Origin: Calonectria ilicicola
Taxonomy: Eukaryota; Ascomycota; Sordariomycetes; Hypocreales; Nectriaceae
Length of the DNA: 64,000 nt
Direction of reading: 5' to 3'
Assembly: GCA_020809705.1 (NCBI GenBank)
Contig: CP085829.1
Location: forward strand, 6,076,001 to 6,140,000
In this document: positions 35,499 to 47,482 of the stretch, one piece after another
Layout of the letters: every line of letters begins with the position of its first letter
Position numbering within the stretch: position 1 is the first letter of the stretch
Notes under the pieces: generated by a model
Told to the model about the DNA's origin: nothing
What the model saw: the letters and a program-made list of their open reading frames with translations, nothing else
The model's database searches: none
Program-made: the position numbers and the translations under genes

Positions 35499-36834
35499 CT
35501 AAAAGAGTGGTTCAAGACGTTCGTCTCCACGTGTCATGCCGGGAAAAACTTCTGCAAGAAGTTCTGTCGCAGAGGGTCGTTCATTCGGGTCTCTTGCGGT
35601 AAGTTGGCGGACGCTATAGTCCCTCGCCCGTTGGCCTGCCAGCTCGGCTGCCAGAATAATAGCCACTGGGTGACCACGACTCTGCAATCTTGTGAAGTTG
35701 AAACCCATGAGATTTAGTAGGTCCGCAATGGTCAGAAAAAATGAATACATGTCCGCTTTGGCCGTGAGCTTCACCCGTGGAGTGAGGCTCCTTTCAGGTG
35801 CCGTAAACCTGGTGTGCCTGCTGCAGAGTTGATTGGGTCGCCTTCAAGCGTGACGAGCCCAAAATCAGCCACCTTGAAAACCGGGGAGTCCCCGTCCATG
35901 TCATACAAAATGTTTCCGGGGTTTAGGTCCCCGTGCACCATGTTTTCTGAATGCACACATGCAATGCCTTGCAAACATTGGAAAAAGAAGGAGTTTGTCA
36001 TAGCCACAGATTCGCGAAATGGCCTCGTGGCGTTGAATTGCGCCGCATTTCCTTGCTGGATGGGCATCAAAATCTGGATACAATCAGGGGCCCACTGGAC
36101 CTTGACGATCTTGATGATGTTTGGCTGGTACATGTTAGAAAAGTTCCAATTTGCAGCAACGCGAAAAGAACTTACGTGGTCAAACTGTCGAAGAGCGCTG
36201 ACCTTCTTGATCAGTTCGAATTCCCGGGAATCGATGGTCGGTGGCCGCTGAATTTGCTTCATAGCAAATACCTTGCCTTCAGAGGCTACCTTGAATACCG
36301 TTCCCTGGCCTCCTCGCCCAAGAGGAGCGTCTCTTATCACTGTGTAAATGAACTTGTCGCTATTCTCGTAGTCTCGGGCGCTGTGGGCGAAATGGGCGCC
36401 GTGGATCCGTGTCAGATGCATTTTTGGCACAATCCGCTGGGGGACGTTCCGTCGACCCCCCATTCCTGCCATCACGTACGCAACGTTTTGCAAATGCCAA
36501 ACCAGCTTGAATTTGAAAGTGCTGACTTCGTCGTTGGTCAGGTGTATTTCCGGGAATTTGTGAGTGTGGTGCATCAAAAATTCCCTGCGTTCATTGCATC
36601 GGAGCTTGTGAGCTCCGAACCCCCCCATATTGGCTAGGGCACTCCCACCATAGCGGCTGATCTCGTTAAAATCAACGTAGTAACTGACTTTACTGCGCCT
36701 CCCGCCCATGACAAGATTCACTCCTAGGGAACCGGGAACGAAATCGAGGCAACAGTGAATGTCAGAGTCTTCCAGGCATCGTTGTTGATAGGCACCAGAG
36801 AAAGTAAAGCATCGCTGCTCAATGGACGATCCAT
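35499..36834 (-). pseudogene. Serine/threonine protein kinase with frameshift before the APE motif
   Basis: One intron at 36125-36175 (51 nt, GTAAGT to CCAG) joins RQFDH to PNIIKIVKVQW. The kinase core then reads well: GRGGQGTVFKV (Gly loop), FAMKQI (Lys), HGDLNPGNILYD (catalytic loop, HGD in place of HRD), VADFGLV (DFG). After AAGTPGL the frame runs CGG CAC CTG and stops 11 codons later. If one base is read as missing at about 35801-35803, the frame becomes APERSLTP and then KLTAKADMYSFFLTIADLL, the expected kinase C-lobe, through 35499. Upstream, the MDRPLSSDAL start at 36834 and the MGGRRSKVSYYVDF segment are also in different frames around 36725. So the gene seems broken in one or two places, unless the assembly is wrong. 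Confidence 0.75.
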
Positions 36835-37721
36835 GTTGAATGATATGATGGTTTTGAGAACAGTTGGGTGAAGAAAATTGGTGATGGTGTGCTGTATGAA
36901 TACTGGGTGAAGCTTTAGGACGCAGTGAAGCAAAGGAAAAGAGATTAGTAGACGGGACGAGATAGCTGGCATCACCCTCTAAATACCCCATTACATCAAA
37001 AAGCCTCAGATGCCATGATATCTGCACACCCACTGTTGAATGTGCTTGCCAATGCTCCCTGTCGTACCGAAACCTCTCGCTCACTCCCAGAGATGGCATT
37101 AGTTCGTTATGCGGAAGCGGCGAGCATCAATGGCTGCAAACATGGCGCAAACTAGCACACCGAACACTTAAGCGAATTTCAGTCCCTGTGATTATTTTGG
37201 TGGGCGTTCAACTGGTGAGTGACATTACAGAGTACATGCGGGCTCATCAACACCATGATTGCGCAGTCTGGCTCGCATTTTAGCATTTAGACGCCCTCAA
37301 TTACTCCCTACTAAAATTTTCTGCGTGACCCTCAAATTTCGGGAGAGTGATCGGAGCTGCCGAGCGGATGCCCAAGGGTTTCCTCCCTAAATCGTGAGGG
37401 GGCTAGAATTCAGCGCCCCTTTCCAAGCTGGCGTCATCAATCAAGTCGTCAACAGAAAAGTGACAGTTTGTTCAGACCCCAGACTCAGCTGGAAATAATT
37501 AATTTGCTAGGCCGAATTAAGCCATTGGGGCGTATATTTGCTAGGTTGCTCAAAACTGGTGCTTTGTTCTTGATTTACCCCTCCCCCAGCCAGATGAGTA
37601 ATCTGTGTAACAACACCAGCACCCAGCCGCGTCGATTGTGTTCTTTTCTTGTCTTTTTCAACTATCCATAATTCTTTGAGTGTCTGAACCTTTTTACCGA
37701 TTGAGATATCCTTGCCTCATC
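36835..37721. other. Divergent intergenic region
   Basis: Upstream region of the kinase and the gene at 37722. In the upstream kinase frame the region 36835-37099 is open, but it has no start context or domain. No other feature is seen. Confidence 0.4.
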
Positions 37722-39328
37722 ATGTCCAGAGATTTGACTGTTTTTAGTATCATGCGCCTCGTCTACGAGCGCGAGGAGGTCGTTCATATCGATGAATTGA
37801 TCGAGAAGCTCAATGTTTGGGCAAGCGATCCAGGAAAACTGGCGAAAGAGAGAGAGTCACGATTTAACATCGATACCGCGTCCGCTATGGATTTCGTTTG
37901 GGACACTCACATCTCCCCCTTCGATCCCGAGCCGTTGCCCGACAAAGCCCATCTCATTTACTCCCCCAAAGAGTACCCCGATAGAGGAATATCCATGGAA
38001 TCCAGGGGGATGCCTGAATACCAGTTTCTAATCCAGGCGAGGCGTGAGAAGGAACGCCTACTCTACCAGCGGGTGCATCGGCCCTTTGGTCGCCGACAAA
38101 CGCTGCCGTGGGATGACCGCTTGAGCCTCCTCGACAACAGCAAGAACAACGTGCGCAAACGATGGATCGACCAAGGCATCTGGCGCGACGAGTGGGGTCC
38201 AGCCTGGCCGCGCGGAGATCAATCTGACAAGCATAACCTTCGTCCCAATCAAGGCGATCCTATTCCTCTGATTCCTAATCGATGGGGACACGAGGAACTT
38301 GATCAGGGTGCCTCTGGTAGGCAATCCCCTCGGTTGTCCTTCCTACGATACCCACATGCGGCCCATGCTGAGGGAACCCAGGAGGATATTGGAAGAGATC
38401 CTTTGGTTAAACTTCCAACGCGCGATCCGGAAGCCTCACGGCCCTATCGTCAATTCCTGCGCCAAATGCAAAAGGAACTTGGCTGGGTCTTGGATGAGTT
38501 CAATTATCGAGAGCCTAACAAAACCCCCAGAACCTCGCATACGGCCTTCCTTCAATTGAAGCGTTTGTGGGTTGACGATGGCATTTGGAGCTGTCATTGG
38601 GACGATCATCTTCCAGGGCTGAAGTGGAGGCATGAAAGCACAAAGCGTTCGGTCGCTCTCAGTTCTTCGCGTTATGAAGAGTATCTACACTGCGAATCTC
38701 CTCTGCCTTCAGAGCCCCAACTGGCTGAAAAGGATGGGGAGAAGGCAACCGAAGAGGTATTACCTGTGAATACATCCCACTTCGAGAAACCTAACCTGCC
38801 AGAGATGGCTTTCTTTACCGGCTTTGGTCAAGAGCATGATTATAGAACCTCTATCACCGCCAAGGTATTTGAACCTCCCTTCCAGGTCCAGCTGTGCTAA
38901 CCGGCGCCCAGTCCAAGAGCCCCCACGACGACGAAAACGGAGAGCCTAACCGAAATGCGAAGCGACCGAAGACCGAGCCCCCTGCTTCTGAAGCAGGGCG
39001 CGATGATACCAGCACAGCTGCAGACGTGGACAACGAGGAAAGTGAACCTCAAAAAGTTTCCATTGGAGATTCGTCGTGTGGCTACGCCAAGACCAGAAAA
39101 AGCGAGCTCAAGCCTTCCCCCTCCGAGCTCCGTCGCAGTGAGCGAATTCCCAAGCTGCGAGCCAAGAAACAGGCGGAGATGACAGCACCACCACCCGCGA
39201 AGCCTGCACCAAAGAAAGCAAAACCCGACAACCGTCAACGAACGAGCCGAGCGAAATCTACAAGGGGAACTGGTGAAAGAGGTGGGAGGAAGGGAGGGAG
39301 GGCCCGTGCAGCTGGAAGAAAGAAGTAG
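37722..39328 (+). CDS. Basic-tailed protein with duplicated W-rich motif, two exons
   Basis: Exons are 37722-38864 and 38912-39328, separated by a 47-nt intron with a GTGCTAACC branch site. The protein has 519 residues. Residues 1-60 are an acidic, helical start (LVYEREEVVHIDELIEKL). Two copies of a motif occur: VRKRWIDQGIWRDEWGPAWP in the first half and LKRLWVDDGIWSCHWDDHLPG in the second; the shared pattern is K-R-x-W-x-x-x-G-I-W-x-x-x-W. The second exon is acidic and then very basic, with KRPKTEPP, a stretch of Lys and Arg, and a tail ending GGRARAAGRKK, so nuclear location is likely. No known domain is recognised. An upstream GTG was ignored in favour of the first ATG. Confidence 0.7.
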
Positions 39329-40425
39329 TCCAGCCTATTTTCCCCCTTTGTTCTTGTTTTCCCCCCCGCTCTCGATTTCTGTCTTCCTTTTTGTTCCGTG
39401 GGCCCATGGTACCACGCGTCTTATTTCTTCTCTTGGGTCATCTCCCACCGCTCTCTTTTTGGTCCTTTGTTCCATCGCTTGCGCTCCTTATTCAATCCCT
39501 GGCGCCTCTTGCCCGTTATTATTTTCAAGTCTTGTTCTGTTTAAGCTCCTCTACTGCTCCCCTCTACTGCTCCCCTTTCCTGCTTCCTTTCCCTTCCTAC
39601 CATTGGCAAGGCAAATAGCTGCAGCATCGCAGGCTATTAGTGCCTTGCCTTGGAGTTCTGGCTTAGCACAGCCCTAATGTTTTGAACATAAGTTTTAAAT
39701 ATTAATGCATATAACGGATCGTTTTGATTGCCTCATATAGAGAGCTCAACGACCGAAGAGTCTTGTTACCAATTTCTCTCCATCTTGATGTCGTATTCTT
39801 TACCCAATGCTGACAGCAGCCTCTCGGCGTAAAGTCGCTACTCAATCTTCCTCTTCCATCCAGATGCACAATTACGTCGGTCTCCCTTAATTTGTTGCTG
39901 GAACAGTACCTAAACGTACGGAAGCCGCGAGCGGACAATCCCAGCATCCCGTATTCAGTCATGACTGTAATGATAAGTTCTTCAATGGTCCGATAATGGC
40001 ACGTTTGGGACGTGTCCGTACTGCTTTCAGGCTGCCATTTGCAGCTCTTATGGGACTGGTCTCAATGAGGGGTGGTTGTGAAGGGGGAAAGAAATTGGTC
40101 AGGATAGGCCTACTCCAAGGCGGAGGAGAGAAATCTGAAGGAATGTTTCGTTGGAATAGAATTACGTGAAGCTCTTAGGAATTAAAATCCTACCATCGCA
40201 GTGAGACCCCTAAATAACGCAATTAAAATAGTACAGACGCGTTCTTCTTTTCTCTACTACGTACTAAAACGTGCTAGGTGGGCATGGCTGGGATGACATG
40301 CAACCCCCTTGGGATTTGGAATCCCCGTCCTTCTTAACCTTTAACATTCCCCTCTAACGTCACTCGAGAAAGTTAGTTAGTGATAGAAAATTTTCTCTTC
40401 CACAGAAAGAATAGCCCGAGAGAGT
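39329..40425. other. Pyrimidine-rich 3' flank and intergenic
   Basis: Region 39340-39640 is very CT-rich with repeated TCCCCTCTACTGCTCCCC-type sequence near 39540-39590, and is likely 3' UTR of the gene on its left. The rest is AT-rich and shows no gene. Confidence 0.45.
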
Positions 40426-42386
40426 CTATAGTTTACAAACCCTCTCCCTGTTCTTTCCAGAAGGTAATCCACTATTGGTTTGTCTTTGTCTCTCACTCGT
40501 CCTCTCATCTTCAAGTATGAGATCAGCCGCGCGCTCCGCAATTGCATAGACGCTTGATTGGATATTACCGCGAGGAATTAATGGGAATATGCTAGCATCA
40601 ACAATGCGCAAGTTCTTTGTTCCGTAGACGATCAACCGCGAGTTAACCACCCCACCAAGCTCCTTGGGCAACATGGAGCACGTGCCGCACGGGTGGTTAT
40701 TCGAGACTATCCTTCGCTTTGCTATCTCTTTTGCATCAGCCAAAGTCTCCATAGATTTGGTATTATGATCAAGGTGTAATTTTCGTCCATTCTTCTTGAT
40801 CAAAGAAGCCATAGGCTCTGTGGAAGCGATCTTATCCAGGAACATTAATATTTCGGCATGGAGTTCCAAATCAACCTGATGGCGCAAAAAGCCAATATCA
40901 ACTATGGGGTTGAGCATCGGATCGGCGGAGTGAATATGTGTAGAGCCTCGAGAAAAAGGATGATTTAAGATGCCGCAAAGAGTAATATAATTTCCCTCAC
41001 GCTCCATTCCAAACGTGTATTTGGCGGAGGGATCGACTCCGGCTTTCATTCCACGTGGAATCAAACTACACTGTGCAACTGGCTCTTTAGATATTTGTAG
41101 AACTTTGTATAAAGCCTCATCTCGTGAGTCTAACACATTATTGGACTCTCGGATGAGAAGTTGCTTCAAATGGTCCATGGGGAGATTAAGAGGCACATAT
41201 GACGAGACAAATGGGAATTCACCCAGAGGTCCATCTCCTGATTGCTCATATAACTGGACTGCTGTATTCAAAACAGACTGGTCTCTCATAATGTCCCCTG
41301 TGATTTGATCGTCGGCTACTTCCCATGTGCAAGGGACTAAGCCATGGTCTTGAAGGTTCTCACCCACGTTTTGGTTATCAATTAAAACCTCAATCTCATG
41401 AGAATGTAGAAGTGATGCATTTCCAACCCCTGATAGCTCGAGCAGCTGCGGGGTTTTGAAGCTACCCGCGGCAAGGATGACTTCCTTGCGAGTAAATATT
41501 CTGTGCTTCGTCCCGTTGTTACCAACAAGACTCACACCAATGGCAGTGAAGAGTCCATCTGGTGCTTTTTTTAGAATCAATTTCTCCACGAGGGATTCGG
41601 TCAGCACAGTGAGATTTTGTCGTTGGGCTGCTTCAGAATTGTAGTAGTGTTTTCCGGAATGACTTCGAGTCTTCGTGTTTGTGTCAATCGTTGTCCCAGC
41701 TACGAATGGACCAGAATATATACCGGTTATTTGTTCGCCCTCGATAGGAATATGTAGGTTTTTGAATGTGGGGATCCAAGCTTTATGAAACGATTGGTAA
41801 TTCTGAGCAAAAGAGACTTGAATAGGACCGTCTGTTCCACAGTTTTTTACGTTTCCCATAGACAGCTCTGTACGAACTTTGTCTGATGGCGGCTGCAACG
41901 TGGAGAAATTTTGGAAATACGGCGAGAGAGAACCCCAACCCCATCCAGGGTTTCCCAATCGTTCCCAAGCATCAAAGTTTGCCTTGGATGGGTAAGCTAC
42001 ACAGCACATGTTGATCGCCGAAGAGCCACCGAGGGTTCGGCCCATTATATGGCCTAGTGATCGTCCATGAAGTTGCTTCTAGATAATTATACGAATTTGT
42101 TAGCCAAGGCCAATAAAACTCAAAATAAACTCTTATTCCTCACCTGCGGGATACTTGAAATCATCCATTCAAAATCTGGATCGCCGTACAAACTGGCCAT
42201 AAGACCGGGAGTCAAGATGCGCGGATCGCGTGTACGATCAGCACCGGCTTCAATCACTAGCACACTTCGACCCGGGTCTTCGGTAAGACGACTGGCTACG
42301 ACAAGGCCAGATGTACCTCCTCCGACGATAATGTAGTCATAAGTGTCACAAATAGAAGCTGCCGAGTTTGTGGTTTGTGAAGCCAT
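40426..42386 (-). CDS. GMC-family FAD oxidoreductase, two exons
   Basis: Exon 1 is 42386-42144 and exon 2 is 42078-40426, across a 65-nt intron; 631 residues. The FAD-binding motif YIIVGGGTSGLVVASRL lies near residue 17, followed by VLVIEAG. Downstream are GRTLGGSSAINM, AAGSFKTPQLLELSGVG, and the C-terminal active-site region NNHPCGTCSM and DASIFPLIPRGNIQSS. The His in HPCGT and the Asn in PRGN are the expected catalytic pair. GMC enzymes oxidise alcohols (for example choline, aryl alcohols, aliphatic alcohols) to aldehydes; substrate is unknown. It has no signal peptide, so it is likely intracellular. It is divergent from the MFS gene, and an aldehyde dehydrogenase follows, which suggests a joint pathway. 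Confidence 0.9.
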
Positions 42387-43219
42387 GATGGAAAAGGTGA
42401 GTGATAGGATTTGGCAGATTGAAACAATTGATTTGAGTAGGTTCGAATTTGATGGAAACTGATGATCAAAACATACCTATAAACAGAGATATAACGTGGT
42501 TTAGATTCCCATTCAGATATAAATGCTAGCAGACTCTGCTCTCATCAAGACCACGGAAAACATTGCAATCGCATTAGTAACAATGTGTTTCGACTCCTTA
42601 GGTCGCTGGTAGCATGGATCTGCATTTCTCGAGACCAATCAAAAGGATTGAATGCTCGGCACTTGTTGGTAGAGGCGAAGACCGAGACAATCTAGGACAG
42701 GGACATCGGCGCGGAAGATCAACAAGAAATGCAAGTGGTCATGCGACAGGCCATGTCAGTTAAATTACCCGTGCTACTTGCTATGTATGCTTTTTTTTGG
42801 AGTACGAAACAAATTCGGTAAGCAGTCGAGCAACGGTCCCATGCAGCAATTCACGTCATTACCCTGTCACATCATGCACCCAGATGAGGAGTTGTGGTTG
42901 CAAAATGGAATCCGCGGGTTCCCGTGAAGCGGTCATGTCGTCTTGGGGTATTGTTAAGAGGTATAATTGGATGGGTAAAAGTGGGACGAGTGGATGTTGG
43001 CCCGGCTCGAAGTGTAGTCCATCCCCCCGAACTTTACACCTCACCCGCCTCAACTATATACCTGGGCTTGATTGACTTTATATAGCGTAAGAACAGATTC
43101 TACTATTTCTTAAATTCAATTCAAAATAGACAGTGGGTGCATCAATTCGCCAAATTTATTAGAACTCGTTAAACGTAGCGACTATTATTTGACTTCCCCA
43201 AAACTTGACCCTTGAAGAA
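42387..43219. promoter_or_regulatory. Shared divergent promoter region, GMC and MFS genes
   Basis: The two genes start 833 bp apart on opposite strands, so both promoters must be here. Sequence from 42400 to 42560 is AT-rich on the GMC side, and 43080-43219 is AT-rich on the MFS side. No binding motif can be named with confidence. Confidence 0.5.
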
Positions 43220-44619
43220 ATGGATCAACACGCTAGTGAGCTACAAGACTCAAATTTGACCTTACAGTCGCCCTCAGAAAATGATCAACCACTCTCAAGG
43301 AATAGGCCAGAAGGGTTTTCGCCCGCGCCTAAGGGACAGGGCTCAGAATTTCCTGATGGCGGGCTGAAAGCGTGGCTCTGTGTTCTTGGCGCAGCAGCCT
43401 CTTCTTTCTGCGCATTTGGTTGGATCAGGTACATCATGGACGGATATCAGCTTTTTATCTAATATTTCTGGATATTAGCTAACCTCGGTTTTATAGCTCC
43501 GTCGGATTGTTCCAAGAATACTACGCTCGAGGTCCCTTGAAGGAATATTCCAGCATTGACATTGGATGGATTGTCTCCGTCGAGGTATTCTGTATGCTTT
43601 TCGGAGCGCCATTTGCTGGAGTTTTCTTTGATCACTACGGCCCACGCTGGCTGCTGCTTGCCGGTACAATTTTGCACGTTTTCGGACTCATGATGGCATC
43701 TCTCTGCAAAGAGTATTACCAATTCATGTTGTCCCAGAGTATCTGCAGCGCCGTTGGAGCGAGCATGATCTTTAATCCCACCCTCGCAAGCGTTGCCACT
43801 TGGTTTCAAAAGAAGCGTGGCGCGGCTATGGGTCTCACATTTGCAGGAACCTCTGTTGGAGGCGTCATATTCCCTATAATGGTCACGAAGCTGATTCCAC
43901 GGGTTGGGTTTCGCTGGACGATGCGAATTTGCGCCTTCTTGATTTTAGGATTGATGATCTTTGCCAACCTGACGATTCGCTCTCGTATAGAACCCCGCAA
44001 ACGTCCCGTCAGCTGGCGCGATTTTGTACGGCCTTGGACAGAAATGAAATTCGCTTTGATCGGAACAGCTATGTTTTTATTCAATTGGGGCATGTTCCTC
44101 CCGTCAATCTTCATTGCAGTGGACGCCCGACGGAATAACATGTCAATTTCTCAATCTTATTATCTGATATCCATATTGAATGCTGGTGCTTTCTTTGGAA
44201 GGATCCTCCCTGGTTTCATCGGGGACCGGTATGGTAGGACAAATACCATGATTGGCGCGGCATTCCTGACAGCTCTCTTCATCGTTGCGTTTTGGATTCC
44301 TGCAAGTTCCCCGCTGGCCTTCTATGTCTATTCGGCGGCTATTGGAATTGCTACAGGCGCTGGGATCAGCATGCCTCCGGCTATTATCGCACAGATCTCG
44401 CAAATACAGGATATTGGAGTCAGAAATGGCGCAGCTTATTGTGTGGTATCTTTCGCAGCTCTGACTGGCCCCCCGATTGGAGCAGCACTCAATGCCAGGT
44501 ATGATGGGGATCTGAAATATATGAAAATCTTCGCCGGTTCGGCGTGTTTTGGTTCCTGCCTATTCTTCATCGCTGCTAGAATTGCGATTGGGGGCCGAAA
44601 ACTACTTGTAGCTGTATAA
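43220..44619 (+). CDS. MFS permease, monocarboxylate-transporter-like, two exons
   Basis: Exons are 43220-43428 and 43497-44619, with a 68-nt intron (branch AGCTAAC); 443 residues. The start is the ATG at 43220. The N-terminal tail is polar and is followed by PDGGLKAWLCVLGAA, the D-G-G-x-x-x-W entry seen in monocarboxylate-type permeases. Then come GLFQEYYARGPL, IGWIVSVEVFCMLFGAPFAG, WFQKKRGAAMGLTFAGTSVGGV and GFIGDRYGRTNTM; twelve helices fit. It should move small organic acids or related metabolites across the plasma membrane; direction is unknown. It sits between an alcohol oxidoreductase and an aldehyde dehydrogenase. Confidence 0.9.
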
Positions 44620-45400
44620 ATTTTCAAATAGTTTCTCATCGCTTTTGCTTCGCATAGGCTCGGGCAGCGGTAGTTATTAGCTAACAAAGGGGGAACATTT
44701 CATTATAAGTGCAGGGGAGTAAACCATTGGACAAGAAATCATCACGTAGACACAAATTCTCCAATCTTGTGACAAGACTCTGGAAAAGAATTGCTCAGTC
44801 GTCCAGTCTTTAAAACTTTCCTTTATGTTTTGATAGTCATGGGATAATTATTATCATCAAGGGAAGATGTGGGATATTTTCTATAATTTTCGAAACTTTT
44901 TTATTTCGATAATGTGATAGTTTGCGGAGAAAAGAAATATATCGTAAAATGAATGCCTGTGTTTAAGGTGGATTCTTTAGGAGCCACTGTGACTTGCGTC
45001 GGGGAAAATTAAATCACTGGGGGATGCTGTGCTTTTCGAGGGCTCTTTACTATTGTGAAGTATCCTCACATCGGCCTTTTCACGGATTATTTCCGATTCG
45101 GGACCCTGGACATTGACGTGGTCTTCGCACATTCGGAGGCGTCGGACAATAAAATGAGCGCCACCACTGTAGAGACGAAGTGACGGTAACGGTGTGATTG
45201 CAGGACGCCGTGCTAGCCAAACTCAGTCTCCGCATGAATTTATGTAAAGGTGGAGTTGTCAATCCAAAGGAAGGATCGTGCTCGGCACTAACAGTTAATC
45301 GCGAGGCTAGGCACGTCGTTGTGATGCATTGGTGTCCTGTTATAAGACTATTTGAGGATTCCCTCTCTTTCGCTCTTGGTCACTCACCTCACAAACATCA
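44620..45400. other. Intergenic, ALDH promoter
   Basis: Region between the MFS and ALDH genes, same strand. AT-rich up to about 45000, then more GC-rich. A CT-rich stretch (CTCTCTTTCGCTC) lies 40-20 bp before the ALDH start. No gene is seen. Confidence 0.45.
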
Positions 45401-46949
45401 ATGGATCAAAACAAAGCCACCCTCAGACTTGATCAAATCACTAAAATTCTCTCTATGGATTCTTCCTACAAGCCAGAGACCCGCCTTTATATTGGGGGAC
45501 AATTTGTAACGTCCTTGTCTGGTCGCAAATTTGACCTTTTTGACCCTTCCACCGAGAAATTGACCTTTTCTGTTTACGAAGCAGATGGCGATGATGTCGA
45601 TTTGGCTGTAAATGCGGCAAAAGATGCTTTCCCGGCATGGTCAGCGCTTCCCGCAGTTGAGAGGGGCGCGTTTCTATTCAAATTGGCCGATGCGCTTGAG
45701 AGAACGCTGTCGGAGATGTCTTACTACGATGCTATTAACATGGGGAAGCCAACGAGTCGCGACAGTAAGATGGAATCCCAACCACCCTGCCAGATATCCT
45801 ATACTGATATGCCAAGTCCTAAATTCGAAAGCTGTTGAAGTACTACGCTATTATGCTAGCAAGGCGTTAGATCTTGCTGGTGACAGCTCACTTAACAGTA
45901 CCGACTTCGTGAATCTGACCCTGCGCCAACCATATGGTGTCTGTGGTGCGATCATCCCATGGAACTCGCCTGTTCTGGCCCTCGCACTTAAAATAGGGCC
46001 TGGTCTCGTGTGTGGTAATACTATAGTCGTCAAGACTTCAGAAAAAGCACCTCTAAGCTCATCGGTTGTGGCTAAATGTGCCCAGGAGATTGGATTGCCT
46101 CCCGGAGTACTGAATATTCTGCACGGATTTGGACGACCCTGCGGCGAGGCCATTGCAAAACACATGGAGATCCGCAAGGTCTCGTTTACTGGTTCTACAA
46201 TGACTGGAAGAGAAATTAGCAAAGCAGCCGCAGGCTCGAATCTGAAGAACGTTACTTTGGAACTGGGTGGCAAGAGCCCACTGGTTGTCTTTGAAGACGC
46301 CGACTTGGACAAGGCTATACCAGCAGCTGCCGTGTCAATTCTCATGAATAGTGGCCAGGCTTGCATCGCCAGTTCTCGAATGTATGTTCATGAAACTGTA
46401 AAGGAAAGGTTTATCAAAGGGCTTAGTCAAATCATGCTTAACGCGCCAGGTGGAAACCCTATGAAAACGTCAAGTATGAGAGGCCCTCAGGCAGATAAGG
46501 CTCAATTTGACCGTGTGATGGAATTTATTGATAACGCAAAGGTAAGCGGGCTGAACATCAGAGTTGGCGGAAATCGCGATGGAAATGAGGGATATTTTGT
46601 CCAAGCCACTATCATCGAAGATGCTCCCGAAGATTCCCGCGTTGTGAAAGAGGAGATCTTTGGGCCTGTTGCCTGCGTCAATACCTTTGTGGACGAAGAG
46701 GATGTTATGAGACGTGCTAATGACTGTGAATATGGACTTTATGCTTCGGTGTTTACGAGGGATATCTCCCGAGCGTTAAGGGTCGCAAAGCAGTTTGAGG
46801 CCGGATCAGTCGGAGTTAATTGCACCAGCCCTACAATGGCAATGGACATGCCTCTTGGTGGTTGGAAGTCTAGTGGCGTAGGCAAGGAGTACAGCAAGTA
46901 TGCCTTGGATGCCTGGAGTGAGATCAAGTCAGTTTTTATCAGTTTGTAA
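45401..46949 (+). CDS. NAD(P)-dependent aldehyde dehydrogenase, two exons
   Basis: Exons are 45401-45764 and 45817-46949 over a 52-nt intron (branch TACTGAT); 498 residues, the normal length of the family. Signatures: GVCGAIIPWNSP (substrate region), KTSEKAPLSS, the NAD-site SFTGSTMTGREI, the general base in TLELGGKSPLVVF, and the nucleophile in SGQACIASSRMYV. The late EEIFGPVACV, ANDCEYGLYASVFT and MPLGGWKSSG motifs are also present. All active-site residues are intact. It oxidises aldehydes to carboxylic acids and would fit the product of the nearby GMC enzyme (inference). Cytosolic, as no targeting signal is seen. Confidence 0.93.
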
Positions 46950-47482
46950 TTTAGCATTTTGGAATATAGAGTCGGTCACCGTGTAACTACGACCTCATAT
47001 TCATGCAATATACTTCACAACACATAATTCCTTTATCCTCACTATAACCTATACTAAATGTATAATACTTCACACTGTCTTGGGGGCGATGGCTTTTCCA
47101 AGGCGCCATGAACAGCATTAACCCTCGTACAAAGTCCATATGGTTTTATTTCTGACCACGCAAGTGTTGTGCGTTCGAACCCCACTGTCATGTCCTTCCC
47201 TTTATAAAAAGAGAGTCGATTTAACCAGCACGAACTGGACTAAGATACGAATTTGATGCTAGATTAAGTCGGAAGAGTGTTGCAAAAGGCGATTCCTCCA
47301 TGATCGCTATTCGAGTTTGAAAATGATTTACACAATTTCGACCCAAGACAAGAGCTACCTGACAAAGGCAATAGTCCACATATTTTGCCCTGGGACAAGA
47401 GCGAATGATTCATTAAATCTATCTAAATTTTAATGCCGGTTGACAATATATGTCCGCTAAATAAATTCAAAAACTGATCATA
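46950..47482. other. Convergent 3' flanks
   Basis: AT-rich non-coding sequence between the ALDH and the surface-protein gene. A GTTCGAACCCC box near 47172 looks like a tRNA T-arm but no tRNA fold could be closed around it. Confidence 0.4.

Noticed and set aside
47161..47200. T-arm-like GTTCGAACCCC sequence suggesting a tRNA
   Set aside because: No matching acceptor stem, D arm or anticodon arm could be drawn from the 90 bp around it.
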